Shown here in pieces: positions 51,724-60,565 of a stretch of DNA of 64,000 bases. Position numbers and translations under genes: made by a program. The stretch is from an uncultured Sphingomonas sp. (lineage in GTDB: Bacteria > Pseudomonadota > Alphaproteobacteria > Sphingomonadales > Sphingomonadaceae), in contig NZ_CAJYHX010000034.1 of NCBI RefSeq assembly GCF_913774285.1, positions 1-64,000 of the forward strand, given 5' to 3'. Below the pieces are notes generated by a model that was given only the letters and a program-made list of their open reading frames with translations, did not search any database and had not been told where the DNA came from. The first letter of the stretch is position 1. The number at the start of each line of letters is the position of its first letter.

Positions 51724-54193
51724 TGCGGAGCGCTGCCAGCGCCGCGAAGGCATTGCCGGGCACCGCCACCGGCTTGGGCTTGGCGAGCGGGGTGAGGCCC
51801 TGCCAGATCCAGCGCTGCGGCGCATCGGCATCGCCGCGCGCGGTGCGGAAGCCGAGCTGCGCCATCAGCCGCGCGATCGTCTCCGGCTTGAGTCCGATCG
51901 AGGTGGCGAGCGCCGGATCGGGGGCGAAGGGCTTGCGCCCCTGCCGCGCCTCATGCGCCGCGCGCGCGATGCGCTCGACCAGGTCCACGCGGACGGCCTG
52001 CGCGCCGAACGGGCGGAAGCCGTGGACGAGATCCGCACCCTTGGCATCGCGGGCCAGCACCACGGCGGCGTCGGGCGGCCCCTGCTCCAGCCCCAGCAGC
52101 GCGCGGCGCCGGGCGGCGGCACGCGGCTTGAGCAGCGACGGTGCGAACACGTCGAGCGTGCCGATCGTCAAGCCGATCTTGCGGAGGCGGTGACGCGCGG
52201 GGCCGTCCAGCGCTTCCAGCATCGCGCCCGCCGCCCGCCGCGGCAGCAAGCCGCCCTGTTCGAGCAGCGCGTTGGCGAGCGCACGCAACGGCGCCCCCGC
52301 CGCTTCCTCGCGGGTGATCGCGTCGAGCTTGGCGAGCACCGGCAGATCGGCCGCGACCCGCTCGGCGAACCAGCGCTCCAGCCGCGCCTGCACGGCCACC
52401 TTGGCCTGCGGATCGAGTACGTCGAGCGCGCGATCGAGCTGCACGCGCGGGCGCACCAGGTTCGCGCCGGGCTTCAGCAAGGCGACATCGTGCCCGCGCC
52501 AGTGGATCGCGGTGCCGAGCTGCGCCAGTTCCGCATCTGGCGCCTCGGCGAGCGCCGCGCCGCGACGACGATATTCGCCTGCCAGCCGCTTCTCGGCGGC
52601 GGCGAGCAGCATCCGTTTGTCGCCCGCGCGCGCTTCGGCGGCGACGGTGAAGCGGAAGCCCTGCAGCGTGCCGAGCGGATGCTCTTCGACGCTCACCTCG
52701 CCCTCGGGGCCGATCGTCACCGGCAGGTTGGAGGCGTCCGCACCGATCTGGCGGAGCAGCACCGTGGTACGCTTGTCGACGAAGCGCTGGGTGAGGCTGG
52801 CGTGGAGCGCGTCGGACAGCTTTTCCTCGATCGCGCGGGTGCGCTCGGCCCAGTGGGCGGGCTGCTCCAGCCAGTCGGCGCGGTGGGCGATATAGGCCCA
52901 GCTGCGTGCGGCGGCGATGCGCCCGGCAAGCGTCTCGACATCGCCGCCCATATTGTCGAGCCGCTGGATCTCGTCGGCGAACCATTGGTGCGGCACATGC
53001 CCGCGCCCCTCGGAGAGATGCCCGAACAGTCGCCCTACGAAGCGAGCATGCGGATCGACGCCGAGCTTGCGGAAATCGGGCAGCCCGCACGCCGCCCAGA
53101 GCCGCGCGACCATCCTGGGATGCCGGACGCGATCGCGTACCCAGCTTTCCTCGGCCAGCCGCTTGAGCACGGCGAGATCGGTCGCCTGCGGCGCGGCGCG
53201 CAGCACCTCGGCCTCGGGCTTGCGCTCGAGGCTGCCGATCAGCGCATCGATGCTGTCGAAGTCGGGCTCGCCCTCGCGCCAGTAGAGATGCTCGAGCCTG
53301 GGCACCTGGTGCCCCTCGATCGCCAGCACCTCCTCGGGGGTGAAGGCGCTTGGACCCTCCGCATGGAGCGCGCCGAAGGTGCCGTCCTTCTGGTGGCGAC
53401 CGGCGCGGCCAGCGATCTGCGCCATCTCGGCGATGGTCAGCCGGCGCTGGCGGCGCCCGTCGAACTTGTGGAGCGAGGCGAAAGCGACATGGTGCACGTC
53501 CATGTTCAGCCCCATGCCGATCGCATCGGTGGCGACGAGATAATCGACCTCGCCCGCCTGAAACATCGCCACCTGGGCGTTGCGGGTACGCGGGGACAAC
53601 GCCCCCATCACCACCGCCGCGCCGCCGCGCAAGCGCCGCAGCGCCTCGGCCACGGCATAGACTTCCTCGGCCGAGAAGGCGACGATCGCCGAGCGGCGCG
53701 GCAGGCGGGAAAGCTTCTTGGCACCCGCATAGCTGAGCGTCGAGAAGCGCGGCCGCCCGACGATCTCCGCCTCGGGCACCAGCGCCTTGAGCATCGGCCG
53801 CAGGCTGTCGGAGCCGAGGAGCATCGTCTCCTCGCGGCCGCGGGCGCGCAGCAGGCGATCGGTGAAGACATGGCCGCGCTCCGGATCGGCGCCGAGCTGC
53901 GCCTCGTCGAGCGCCACGAACGCGGTCTCGCGCTCCAGCGGCATGCTCTCCGCCGTGCAGCAGAACCAGCGCGCCTTGGGCGGCAGGATCTTCTCCTCGC
54001 CGGTGATCAGCGCGACTTCGGTGGGGCCCTTCATCCGGACGACGCGGTCATACACCTCGCGCGCCAGCAACCGCAGCGGGAAGCCGATCATGCCGCTGGC
54101 ATGGCCGCACATCCGCTCGACGGCGAGGTGGGTCTTGCCGGTATTGGTGGGCCCCAGCACTGCCGTGACGGGCGAACGGGAGAACTGGCTCAT
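51716..54193 (-). CDS. SUV3-type DEAD/DExH RNA helicase
   Basis: An 825-residue helicase with Walker A GPTNTGKTH (14-22), FVALDEAQ (Walker B), the C-terminal helicase motif VATDAIGMGLNMDV and arginine finger segment QIAGRAGRH, followed by a SUV3-like C-terminal region and a basic C-terminal extension. In mitochondria SUV3 works in the RNA degradosome; the bacterial homologues are less studied. ATG 54193 is chosen because Walker A follows at the usual distance; an upstream in-frame start would add unconserved residues. It is the first gene of the helicase-S4 pair. Confidence 0.9.
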   Translation of the reverse strand: MSQFSRSPVTAVLGPTNTGKTHLAVERMCGHASGMIGFPLRLLAREVYDRVVRMKGPTEVALITGEEKILPPKARWFCCTAESMPLERETAFVALDEAQLGADPERGHVFTDRLLRARGREETMLLGSDSLRPMLKALVPEAEIVGRPRFSTLSYAGAKKLSRLPRRSAIVAFSAEEVYAVAEALRRLRGGAAVVMGALSPRTRNAQVAMFQAGEVDYLVATDAIGMGLNMDVHHVAFASLHKFDGRRQRRLTIAEMAQIAGRAGRHQKDGTFGALHAEGPSAFTPEEVLAIEGHQVPRLEHLYWREGEPDFDSIDALIGSLERKPEAEVLRAAPQATDLAVLKRLAEESWVRDRVRHPRMVARLWAACGLPDFRKLGVDPHARFVGRLFGHLSEGRGHVPHQWFADEIQRLDNMGGDVETLAGRIAAARSWAYIAHRADWLEQPAHWAERTRAIEEKLSDALHASLTQRFVDKRTTVLLRQIGADASNLPVTIGPEGEVSVEEHPLGTLQGFRFTVAAEARAGDKRMLLAAAEKRLAGEYRRRGAALAEAPDAELAQLGTAIHWRGHDVALLKPGANLVRPRVQLDRALDVLDPQAKVAVQARLERWFAERVAADLPVLAKLDAITREEAAGAPLRALANALLEQGGLLPRRAAGAMLEALDGPARHRLRKIGLTIGTLDVFAPSLLKPRAAARRRALLGLEQGPPDAAVVLARDAKGADLVHGFRPFGAQAVRVDLVERIARAAHEARQGRKPFAPDPALATSIGLKPETIARLMAQLGFRTARGDADAPQRWIWQGLTPLAKPKPVAVPGNAFAALAALRNG

Positions 54194-54429
54194 GTCGACA
54201 CCCAAGATCGGCGCCCGCGCGGCATTAGGCAACTCCTTGGCCGCGCTTTTCCACGACTTCGTGGCGGTTGCGCCCGATTCGGCCGTTTCATCGCAGCCGT
54301 TGCACGGGTGAACGCGTGCGGTGTCACCGGGTGGCAAACTTAATTTGACTTTAAGACCGTGATTCCAGAGTGATTCGATGGACGCGCTGCTTCTTGCCGC
54401 GCGCAATCGGGTCTTAGGGGCAGCACGGC

Positions 54430-55908
54430 TTGTTCTTTCGCGACGATCATGGCTCGGGCCTGGCCGGTGGCGGCGGTGGCCTGGCGCGCGCGATCCCGGC
54501 CGTCGTTCCCACGCGGATCGGCAAGCGGCTGGCGACGCTCGACCTCGTCCCCGATCTTGGCGCCGATATCGGCTCGCCGACCTGGTTTCGCGGTGCCGCG
54601 ACCTGCGCCGCGCTGTGCGCCGCCACCTGGATGCTGTCGCCGGGCTTCGACCGGCCGATTACGGGCATCGTCCCCGCCCCGCTGACCGGCGAGGCCGAAC
54701 AGGCCCAGCAGGCGCAGGCGATCGCGCCGCTGGCCAAGGGATCGCGCACCGGCGTCCATGTTGCCGCGACCGGCCTGGTCAAGCCGCTCACGGATACGCC
54801 GGAACGCCCGATCATCGAGCATGAGGCACGGCTCGCCAGCGGCACCATGCTGCGCGGCGTGCTGCAGCGCTCGGGCGTGGGCGAAGCGGATGCGGGGATC
54901 GTCGCGAACCTGGTGTCGGGCGCGATGCCGCTCGGCCAGATCCAGCGCAACACGGTGCTGGAAATGACGCTGGGCCGCCGCGTCGACAAGTCGCAGCCGC
55001 GCCCGCTCGAGAAGCTCGCCTTCCGCGCGGCCTTCGATCGCCGGATCGAAGTGGTCCGCACCGGCGCCGCGCTGGCGATCAAGTCCATCCCGATCGCGAT
55101 CGACCATACGCCGCTGCGCGTGCAGGGGCTGATCGGATCGAGCCTTTACCGCTCCGCCCGCGCCGCCGGCGCACCCGCCAAGGCGGTGGAGACCTTCCTG
55201 CGCACGCTGGCCAGCCGAGTGTCGGTGTCGAAGCTGGGCTCGTCGTGCAAGTTCGACCTGATCCTCGGCCAGGCGCGCGCCGCCACCGGCGAGGTCCAGT
55301 ATGGCCAGCTGATGTATGCCGGCGTCACCGGCTGCGCGAACGGTGTCCAGCTCGCTCCCTGGGAGAACGACGGCAAGACCGAATGGTTCGACGCCAGCGG
55401 CACCGGCAGCAAGACCGGCATGATGACCATGCCGGTCAACGGCCGTTTCTCGTCGGCGTTCGGCATGCGGATGCACCCGATCCTGGGCTTCACCCGGATG
55501 CACAAGGGCATCGACATCGCCGCACCCTATGGCTCGCCGGTTTTCGCCGCAGTCGACGGGGTAGTCCGCGTCGCGGGCGGCGCCTCGGGCTATGGCAATC
55601 TCGTGCGGATCGACCATGGCGGCGGCTTTGCCACCGGCTATGCGCATCTGAGCAAGGTGATGGTCCGTCCGGGTCAGTCGGTGCGCAAGGGCCAGCAGAT
55701 CGGCCGCAGCGGCAATTCGGGCCTGTCGACTGGCCCGCACCTGCATTTCGAGACGACACGCAACGGCCAGGCAGTCAACCCGCGCGCGGTGTCGTTTACA
55801 TCGGTTCGGCGGCTGACCGGCGGGGCGCTGGGTGCGTTCCGGGCAAAGTTGCACGGCCTGATGGCGGTCCCCGTAGGCCACGGCGTCCAGAGGGACGCGG
55901 CAGAGTAA
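54430..55908 (+). CDS. M23-family metallopeptidase (LytM-like), possible N-terminal frameshift
   Basis: A zinc endopeptidase likely acting on peptidoglycan cross-links in the periplasm. The C-terminal LytM domain has MHKGIDIAAPYG (H358 and D362) and GPHLHFE (H437, H439). Residues 50-70 form a membrane helix or signal anchor, followed by an OapA/LysM-like region (HEARLASGTMLRGVLQRSGV). This frame can start at TTG 54430, with AGGGG nine bases upstream. An ATG at 54378 opens 14 codons in another frame that would join this frame if one G of the run 54417-54420 were absent. The intact gene may therefore begin at 54378. Confidence 0.88.
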   Translation: MFFRDDHGSGLAGGGGGLARAIPAVVPTRIGKRLATLDLVPDLGADIGSPTWFRGAATCAALCAATWMLSPGFDRPITGIVPAPLTGEAEQAQQAQAIAPLAKGSRTGVHVAATGLVKPLTDTPERPIIEHEARLASGTMLRGVLQRSGVGEADAGIVANLVSGAMPLGQIQRNTVLEMTLGRRVDKSQPRPLEKLAFRAAFDRRIEVVRTGAALAIKSIPIAIDHTPLRVQGLIGSSLYRSARAAGAPAKAVETFLRTLASRVSVSKLGSSCKFDLILGQARAATGEVQYGQLMYAGVTGCANGVQLAPWENDGKTEWFDASGTGSKTGMMTMPVNGRFSSAFGMRMHPILGFTRMHKGIDIAAPYGSPVFAAVDGVVRVAGGASGYGNLVRIDHGGGFATGYAHLSKVMVRPGQSVRKGQQIGRSGNSGLSTGPHLHFETTRNGQAVNPRAVSFTSVRRLTGGALGAFRAKLHGLMAVPVGHGVQRDAAE

Positions 55909-55933
55909 GCTACTTCGTGGGCAACAAACCCCG

Positions 55934-56029
55934 CGTCATTCCCGCGGAGGCGGGGATCCATTCGCCGTGCTGCCAAAGCAAGAGCCGCACCGACTCAGCC
56001 AATGGATTCCCGCCTTCGCGGGAATGACG
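55934..56029. repeat. Inverted-repeat interspersed element (96 bp), copy B
   Basis: It has the same layout as the element at 37657-37753. The left end begins CGTCATTCCCGCGGAGGCGG, and the right end is the inverted counterpart finishing CGCCTTCGCGGGAATGACG. It lies between the convergent M23 peptidase and HerA-like genes. Confidence 0.8.
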
Positions 56030-56051
56030 ATGGTTGGGGGAAAGGGGTGCC

Positions 56052-57725
56052 TTACCGCCCCTGCGAGCGCCAACGGCGGATCGTCCGCTCCAGCATCGCC
56101 TCTTCGCCGCCGACCTCGCGCCACAGCTCGGAGAAGAGCGGGTCGTCCGAGGCCGGACGCTTGGCAGGGTCGAGGTCGTCGAACAGCAGCCGCACCGGCG
56201 TCGCCACGCCCTCGCCCACCGCGATGCATTCCCGATTTCGCAACGCCGGGATTGCGTCGAGGAAGCCGCGCGCGCCTTCCGGCATCGCCGCGCGGACGAA
56301 CGCCTGGTCGCGCTCGTTGTTGAGCCGCATCGACAGGATGGTGCCGCACTGGGAGAGCACGCCTTCGGCGAGGTCCGACGGCCGCTGCGTGATCAGGCCC
56401 AGCGACACGCCGTATTTGCGCCCTTCCTTGGCGATGCGGCTAAGAATCCGCCCCACCGATGAGCCATCGGCATTGCGCTCGTTGGGGACATAGCGGTGCG
56501 CCTCCTCGCAGACGAGCAACACCGGCCGCTTGGCCTCGCCGCGCGACCAGATCGCATAATCGAACACCATCCGGCTGAGCACCGCGACCACCACGCTCGT
56601 GATCTCGTTGGGCACTCCCGACACGTCGATGATCGAGATCGGCTTGCCTTCGCCGGGCAGGCGGAAAATGCGCGACAGGAACGCCGCCATCGTATCCGCC
56701 ACCAGCATGCCCGAGAACATGAAGGCATAGCGCGGATCGCCTTTCACCTCGTCGATCTTGCTCTTGAGGCGGAGATAGGGCGCCGTGTCGGTCGCCTTGT
56801 CCATCTTGCCCATTTCAAGCGTGAGCGCGTTGGTAAGGTCGGAGAGCAGATAGGGCACCGGCGCGTCGACGGTGAGCTTGCCGATCTCCTGCCCGATCCG
56901 GTTCTTCGAGCGCGCGGCGAGCAGGCACTTGGCGAGAATGTCGGCGTCCACCTGCCGATCGCTACCCGCGCTGGTGAGGAACACCTCGCAATGTTCCTCG
57001 AAGTTCATCAGCCAATAGGGGAGCTGCAGGTTCGACACGTCGAACAGCGCGCCATTGTGCTGGAAGGCACTGCCATATTCGCCGTGCGGATCAATCATCA
57101 CGACATGGCCCTGCGGTGCCAGCTCGCAGATCCGGTGGAGGATCAGCGCCGCCGACGTCGACTTGCCGGTGCCGGTGGAACCGAGCAGCGCGAAATGCTT
57201 GCCGAGCATCGCGTCGACATAGAGGGCGGCGCGGATGTCCCTGGTCGGGTAGACGGTGCCGATCTCGATATGCGGGCGCTCGTCGGCGGCGTAGATCTGG
57301 CGCAGGTCGGCGGTGGTGACCGGGAAAACCTCGGCGCCCGGCGTCGGATAGCGAGTGACGCCGCGGCGGAAGCGGTAGAGCTTGCCGGTAAGCTTCTCCT
57401 CGTCGCCTTCGCCGAGGAAATCGATCGCGGCGGAAACCCGCGCGCCCGAGGGATCAAGCCGCGCGGTCCGGATGCTGGCGATCAACCAGGCACTGCCGAC
57501 CCGGATCTTGACCTGGCCGCCCACCTGCCCGGCATTGGCGAGCGCAGCATCGCCGCTGCCGGCGAGCATATCGAGTTCGGCGAGGTCGAGCAGCACCTGG
57601 CTCGACGATCCGGCGATCTCGAACACCGCACCGATCGCGCGGGCGGCACCGGGCACGCGCGCTCCCGGAAGACCGCCACCGGTCGCTTCACTCTCGAACT
57701 CGCCGACGCGAAACTGGCCTTCCAT
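56052..57725 (-). CDS. HerA-like FtsK/DUF87 ATPase
   Basis: A 557-residue P-loop ATPase of the HerA/FtsK superfamily. A beta-barrel HAS-like N-terminal domain (about 1-110) precedes Walker A GSTGTGKST (182-190), the second nucleotide-site segment VMIDPHGEYGSAF, the Walker B region PVLLVCEEAHRYVP, and LITQRPSDLAEGVLSQCGT. HerA proteins form hexameric translocases, classically with the NurA nuclease in end resection and sometimes in defence systems. No NurA, Sir2 or other nuclease is next to it. It is convergent with the M23 gene. Confidence 0.88.
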   Translation of the reverse strand: MEGQFRVGEFESEATGGGLPGARVPGAARAIGAVFEIAGSSSQVLLDLAELDMLAGSGDAALANAGQVGGQVKIRVGSAWLIASIRTARLDPSGARVSAAIDFLGEGDEEKLTGKLYRFRRGVTRYPTPGAEVFPVTTADLRQIYAADERPHIEIGTVYPTRDIRAALYVDAMLGKHFALLGSTGTGKSTSAALILHRICELAPQGHVVMIDPHGEYGSAFQHNGALFDVSNLQLPYWLMNFEEHCEVFLTSAGSDRQVDADILAKCLLAARSKNRIGQEIGKLTVDAPVPYLLSDLTNALTLEMGKMDKATDTAPYLRLKSKIDEVKGDPRYAFMFSGMLVADTMAAFLSRIFRLPGEGKPISIIDVSGVPNEITSVVVAVLSRMVFDYAIWSRGEAKRPVLLVCEEAHRYVPNERNADGSSVGRILSRIAKEGRKYGVSLGLITQRPSDLAEGVLSQCGTILSMRLNNERDQAFVRAAMPEGARGFLDAIPALRNRECIAVGEGVATPVRLLFDDLDPAKRPASDDPLFSELWREVGGEEAMLERTIRRWRSQGR

Positions 57726-57789
57726 CGTGCATCCCCCAAAAAGGCGGGAGCAGCATGCGCAGGCTGGGGTAAATTTTAGGTGTGCGCCC

Positions 57790-58554
57790 TCAGAAGCGGC
57801 GCCAGAGCGCGCCCGCGCCCCAACCGAACAGGAAGGAGACGCCCACCGCTACCAAGCCATAGGCAATGGCATTACGGTCCGCGCTGGTCGCGACGAAGCG
57901 CTCGAACCCCGATTTGCGGATCTCGATCGGCCGCACCGCCGCCGCCAACACGCGGCCGTCCCGGATCAGGAAAGTTTCGGCGGTGAAGCGCCCCACCGGC
58001 ACGCGCGCCGGGATGGTCAGCCGCGCGCGGTAGAGCACGCCGCCGGTAATCTCGACCGCGCCCGGCGCCTCGTAAAACAGCCCGTTGCGGCGCTTCAGCT
58101 CGACGAAACCGCGGTCGAAGCGCTCCTGGATCTGCGGTGCCGCGCCCGAGGCGGGGGAGAGCTGCAGGCTGTCCAGCCCCAGCTCGTAGATCGCCCGCGT
58201 GCGCTCGTCGACCAATTGGCGAATCGGCCGCGACGAGGCCATCGCATAGAAGCTCGGCGCCGAGCGGTAGCGCATCTGCGCGGCGTTCACCCAGATCCCC
58301 GCGATCTTCGACTTTTCGCGGACGACCACCGATTCGGTCGGCCCCTTGATCACCACGACGATGTCGGCCGGCCGCTCGCCCTCGCCCGGCGCGCGACCAC
58401 CAGGATAGAGGATCGCGCCAAACAGCAGCAGTTCGGCGCCGGTGAAGCTGTAGGCGATCTCGATGTCGCGCTGGGAGACGTCGGGCACCAGTTCGGGCTT
58501 GGCCTGCCCCATCAGCAGAGGTGCGAGCAGCGCCAGCGCCCCCGCCCGCCTCAC
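57790..58554 (-). CDS. TIGR02186-family membrane protein
   Basis: A 254-residue protein with an N-terminal signal/anchor, a periplasmic beta-rich domain (PDVSQRDIEIAYSFTGAELLLFGAI; DIVVVIKGPTESVVVREKSK), and one C-terminal helix (AIAYGLVAVGVSFLFGWGAGALW). This is the TIGR02186 family, regularly found beside TauE/SafE permeases in alphaproteobacteria. The start is GTG 58554, overlapping the permease stop (GTGA). The role may be as a periplasmic partner of the exporter; no biochemical function is known to me. Confidence 0.82.
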   Translation of the reverse strand: MRRAGALALLAPLLMGQAKPELVPDVSQRDIEIAYSFTGAELLLFGAILYPGGRAPGEGERPADIVVVIKGPTESVVVREKSKIAGIWVNAAQMRYRSAPSFYAMASSRPIRQLVDERTRAIYELGLDSLQLSPASGAAPQIQERFDRGFVELKRRNGLFYEAPGAVEITGGVLYRARLTIPARVPVGRFTAETFLIRDGRVLAAAVRPIEIRKSGFERFVATSADRNAIAYGLVAVGVSFLFGWGAGALWRRF

Positions 58555-59465
58555 GCTGCAGCCACCGAATAGATCTCGTCCGGCCGCCAGGCGAGGCCGG
58601 CCAGCATCCGCGCCGCAACCAGCAGCACGATCACCGCGAGCAGCAGCCGCAGATATTCGGGCCTGGCCTTGGCGGCAAAGCGCGCGCCGAGCTGCGCGCC
58701 GATCACCGAGCCCAGCAGCAGCAGGATCGCGAGCACGATATCGACCGCCTTGGTCGTCGTCGCATGGACCATCGTCGCCACCGCGGTGGTGAACAGCGTC
58801 TGGAACAGCGAGGTGCCGACCACCGTCTGCGTGCCCATGCCGAGGATGTAGAGCATCGCCGGCACCAGGATGAAGCCGCCGCCCACGCCCAGCAGCATCG
58901 TCAGCACGCCGGTAAACATGCCGAGCAGCAGCGGCGCCAGGGGCGAAATGTAGAGACCCGAGGCATAGAAGCGCCAGCGGAAGGGCAGCGCCGCGACCAG
59001 CGGGTGATGCCGCCGCTTGCGGGCCCTGGGCGGGCGGGCGCCGCGCGAGACCCGGATCGCGCCGACCGACTCCTTGGCCATCAGCCCCCCGATCGAGCCG
59101 AGCAGGACGACGTAGAGAATGCCGATCACCACGTCGATCTGGCCGCTCGCCTGGAGCAGCTTGAACAGCCATGCCCCGATCAGGCTGCCCAGGATGCCGC
59201 CGGTGACCAGCACCGCCCCCATCTGCACGTCGACACCGTTGCGGCGGAGATGCGCGAACACGCCGGAGACGCTGGCGCCGGTCACCTGGCTCGCCGCCGA
59301 GGCCGCGGCGACGGTGGGCGGGATGCCGTAGAAGATCAGCAGCGGCGTGGTGAGGAACCCGCCGCCTACCCCGAACATGCCCGAGAGCAGCCCCACGCCC
59401 AGCCCCAACGCCACGATCACGAGCGCGTTGACCGAAAGGTTGGCGATGGGAAGGTACAGATCCAT
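58551..59465 (-). CDS. TauE/SafE-family permease (sulfite/organosulfonate export)
   Basis: A 304-residue multi-helix permease. Two repeats carry the family glycine-rich motif GMFGVGGGFLTTPLL and MLLGVGGGFILVPAM, with a charged cytoplasmic loop (RGARPPRARKRRHH) in between. The family moves sulfite, sulfoacetate or related anions across the inner membrane. It overlaps the TIGR02186 gene by four bases, so they are coupled. The exact anion cannot be read from the sequence. Confidence 0.9.
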   Translation of the reverse strand: MDLYLPIANLSVNALVIVALGLGVGLLSGMFGVGGGFLTTPLLIFYGIPPTVAAASAASQVTGASVSGVFAHLRRNGVDVQMGAVLVTGGILGSLIGAWLFKLLQASGQIDVVIGILYVVLLGSIGGLMAKESVGAIRVSRGARPPRARKRRHHPLVAALPFRWRFYASGLYISPLAPLLLGMFTGVLTMLLGVGGGFILVPAMLYILGMGTQTVVGTSLFQTLFTTAVATMVHATTTKAVDIVLAILLLLGSVIGAQLGARFAAKARPEYLRLLLAVIVLLVAARMLAGLAWRPDEIYSVAAA

Positions 59466-59536
59466 GCAGCCCTAGGCCTAGCCGGTTTGTGCGGCTTTGC
59501 GAAAGGGAGAAGGTGGGGATCTGGGCGGCGCTCGGC

Positions 59537-60565
59537 TCAGAAATCGCTGCCGAGGGTGAGCGCAACGCCCGAGCCCGGCCGGGCATTGCCGGCAATCCGC
59601 TGCCGCCAGTCGAGCGCGATGCGCGCCTGCAACGCACCGATCGGCACGCTCGTGACCAGCGTCGGACCGATATCGAGCCGCTGCACCCCGCGCTGCGCAG
59701 CACCCCAGGTGCCGATACCCACCCCAAGCGCCGCGGCCCGCGTTTGAGCGACGGTCCGGGTCAGCCGCAGCGCACCATCGGCATAAGGTTCCAGTCGCGC
59801 GCGGAGGATCGCGCCCGCCTGGCCATAGGCTTCCAGCCGAAACCGCGTGTCGTCGCGGGTCACGCCGGCGGCCGCGCCGAGCCCCGGCCCGCCAGGGATG
59901 CCGTCCACGCCGAATCGCTCTTCAACGGAGATCCGCAGCGGGAGACGGGCGGGCTGCCACTCGAACCCCAGCGCGAGTTCCGCCCCCTTCCCGCGCAGCG
60001 GCCCGGCGATACGGCCGATCGCCGCCAGCCTGCCCCGCCGGTCGAGCGTACGCACCACCCGCACACCATATTGGCTGCCGCCGAGCTGCCCTGCCGCCGG
60101 CGCCGCGCCAATGCCTTGGCCGGGCCGAAGCACGAACCAGGCGCTGCCGCTCCACCGCGACGGCATGGACCGGGCGAGCGGGCCTGCCCAGGTCCCCGGG
60201 AAAGCCTGTGCGGCCTCCGCCGGCGCCGACACCGTACCGGCACCTTCGGATCCGAGCGGCGTCGGCGACGCCGCATGGGGATCGAGGGTCGATCGCGGCG
60301 CTTGGCGCCCCAGGATCCCCGTGCCGGCGAACCCCACCGATGCCCGTGGCGGGGACCGGCGCTTCGGCAGCCCAAGATCAGGCGCGCGGGCGGCTGTCCG
60401 TTGCACGAGACGGGGCGCCAGTAGCGTGCTGCCAGATATCGGATGGGTCACCGCAGAAGCGGTGTTTGTCGCCGGCGGCCACAACAGCACGCATCGCACC
60501 CCGATCCAGCCCAGCCCGACGAAACCGACGAACCGCAGCGGTCTGCCGCGGCCCGCCCGGTTCAT
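59537..60565 (-). CDS. NfrA-like C-terminal outer-membrane barrel protein (short)
   Basis: A 342-residue protein. After an N-terminal hydrophobic segment (FVGFVGLGWIGVRCVLLW) and a low-complexity Pro/Ala region, residues about 130-342 are amphipathic strands ending in VALTLGSDF, with LGGSQYGVRVVRTL, RLEAYGQAGAILRA and RLDIGPTLVTSVPIG. From memory this resembles the C-terminal domain of sphingomonad NfrA-type (phage N4 adsorption protein A) proteins. The TPR half expected in full NfrA is missing. It overlaps the NfrB-like glycosyltransferase by ATGA, which supports the pairing. Confidence 0.65.
   Translation of the reverse strand: MNRAGRGRPLRFVGFVGLGWIGVRCVLLWPPATNTASAVTHPISGSTLLAPRLVQRTAARAPDLGLPKRRSPPRASVGFAGTGILGRQAPRSTLDPHAASPTPLGSEGAGTVSAPAEAAQAFPGTWAGPLARSMPSRWSGSAWFVLRPGQGIGAAPAAGQLGGSQYGVRVVRTLDRRGRLAAIGRIAGPLRGKGAELALGFEWQPARLPLRISVEERFGVDGIPGGPGLGAAAGVTRDDTRFRLEAYGQAGAILRARLEPYADGALRLTRTVAQTRAAALGVGIGTWGAAQRGVQRLDIGPTLVTSVPIGALQARIALDWRQRIAGNARPGSGVALTLGSDF

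Noticed and set aside
56052..57725. HerA-based antiphage system
   Set aside because: No Sir2, NurA, DUF4297 or other effector gene is adjacent, and composition matches the surrounding core genes.
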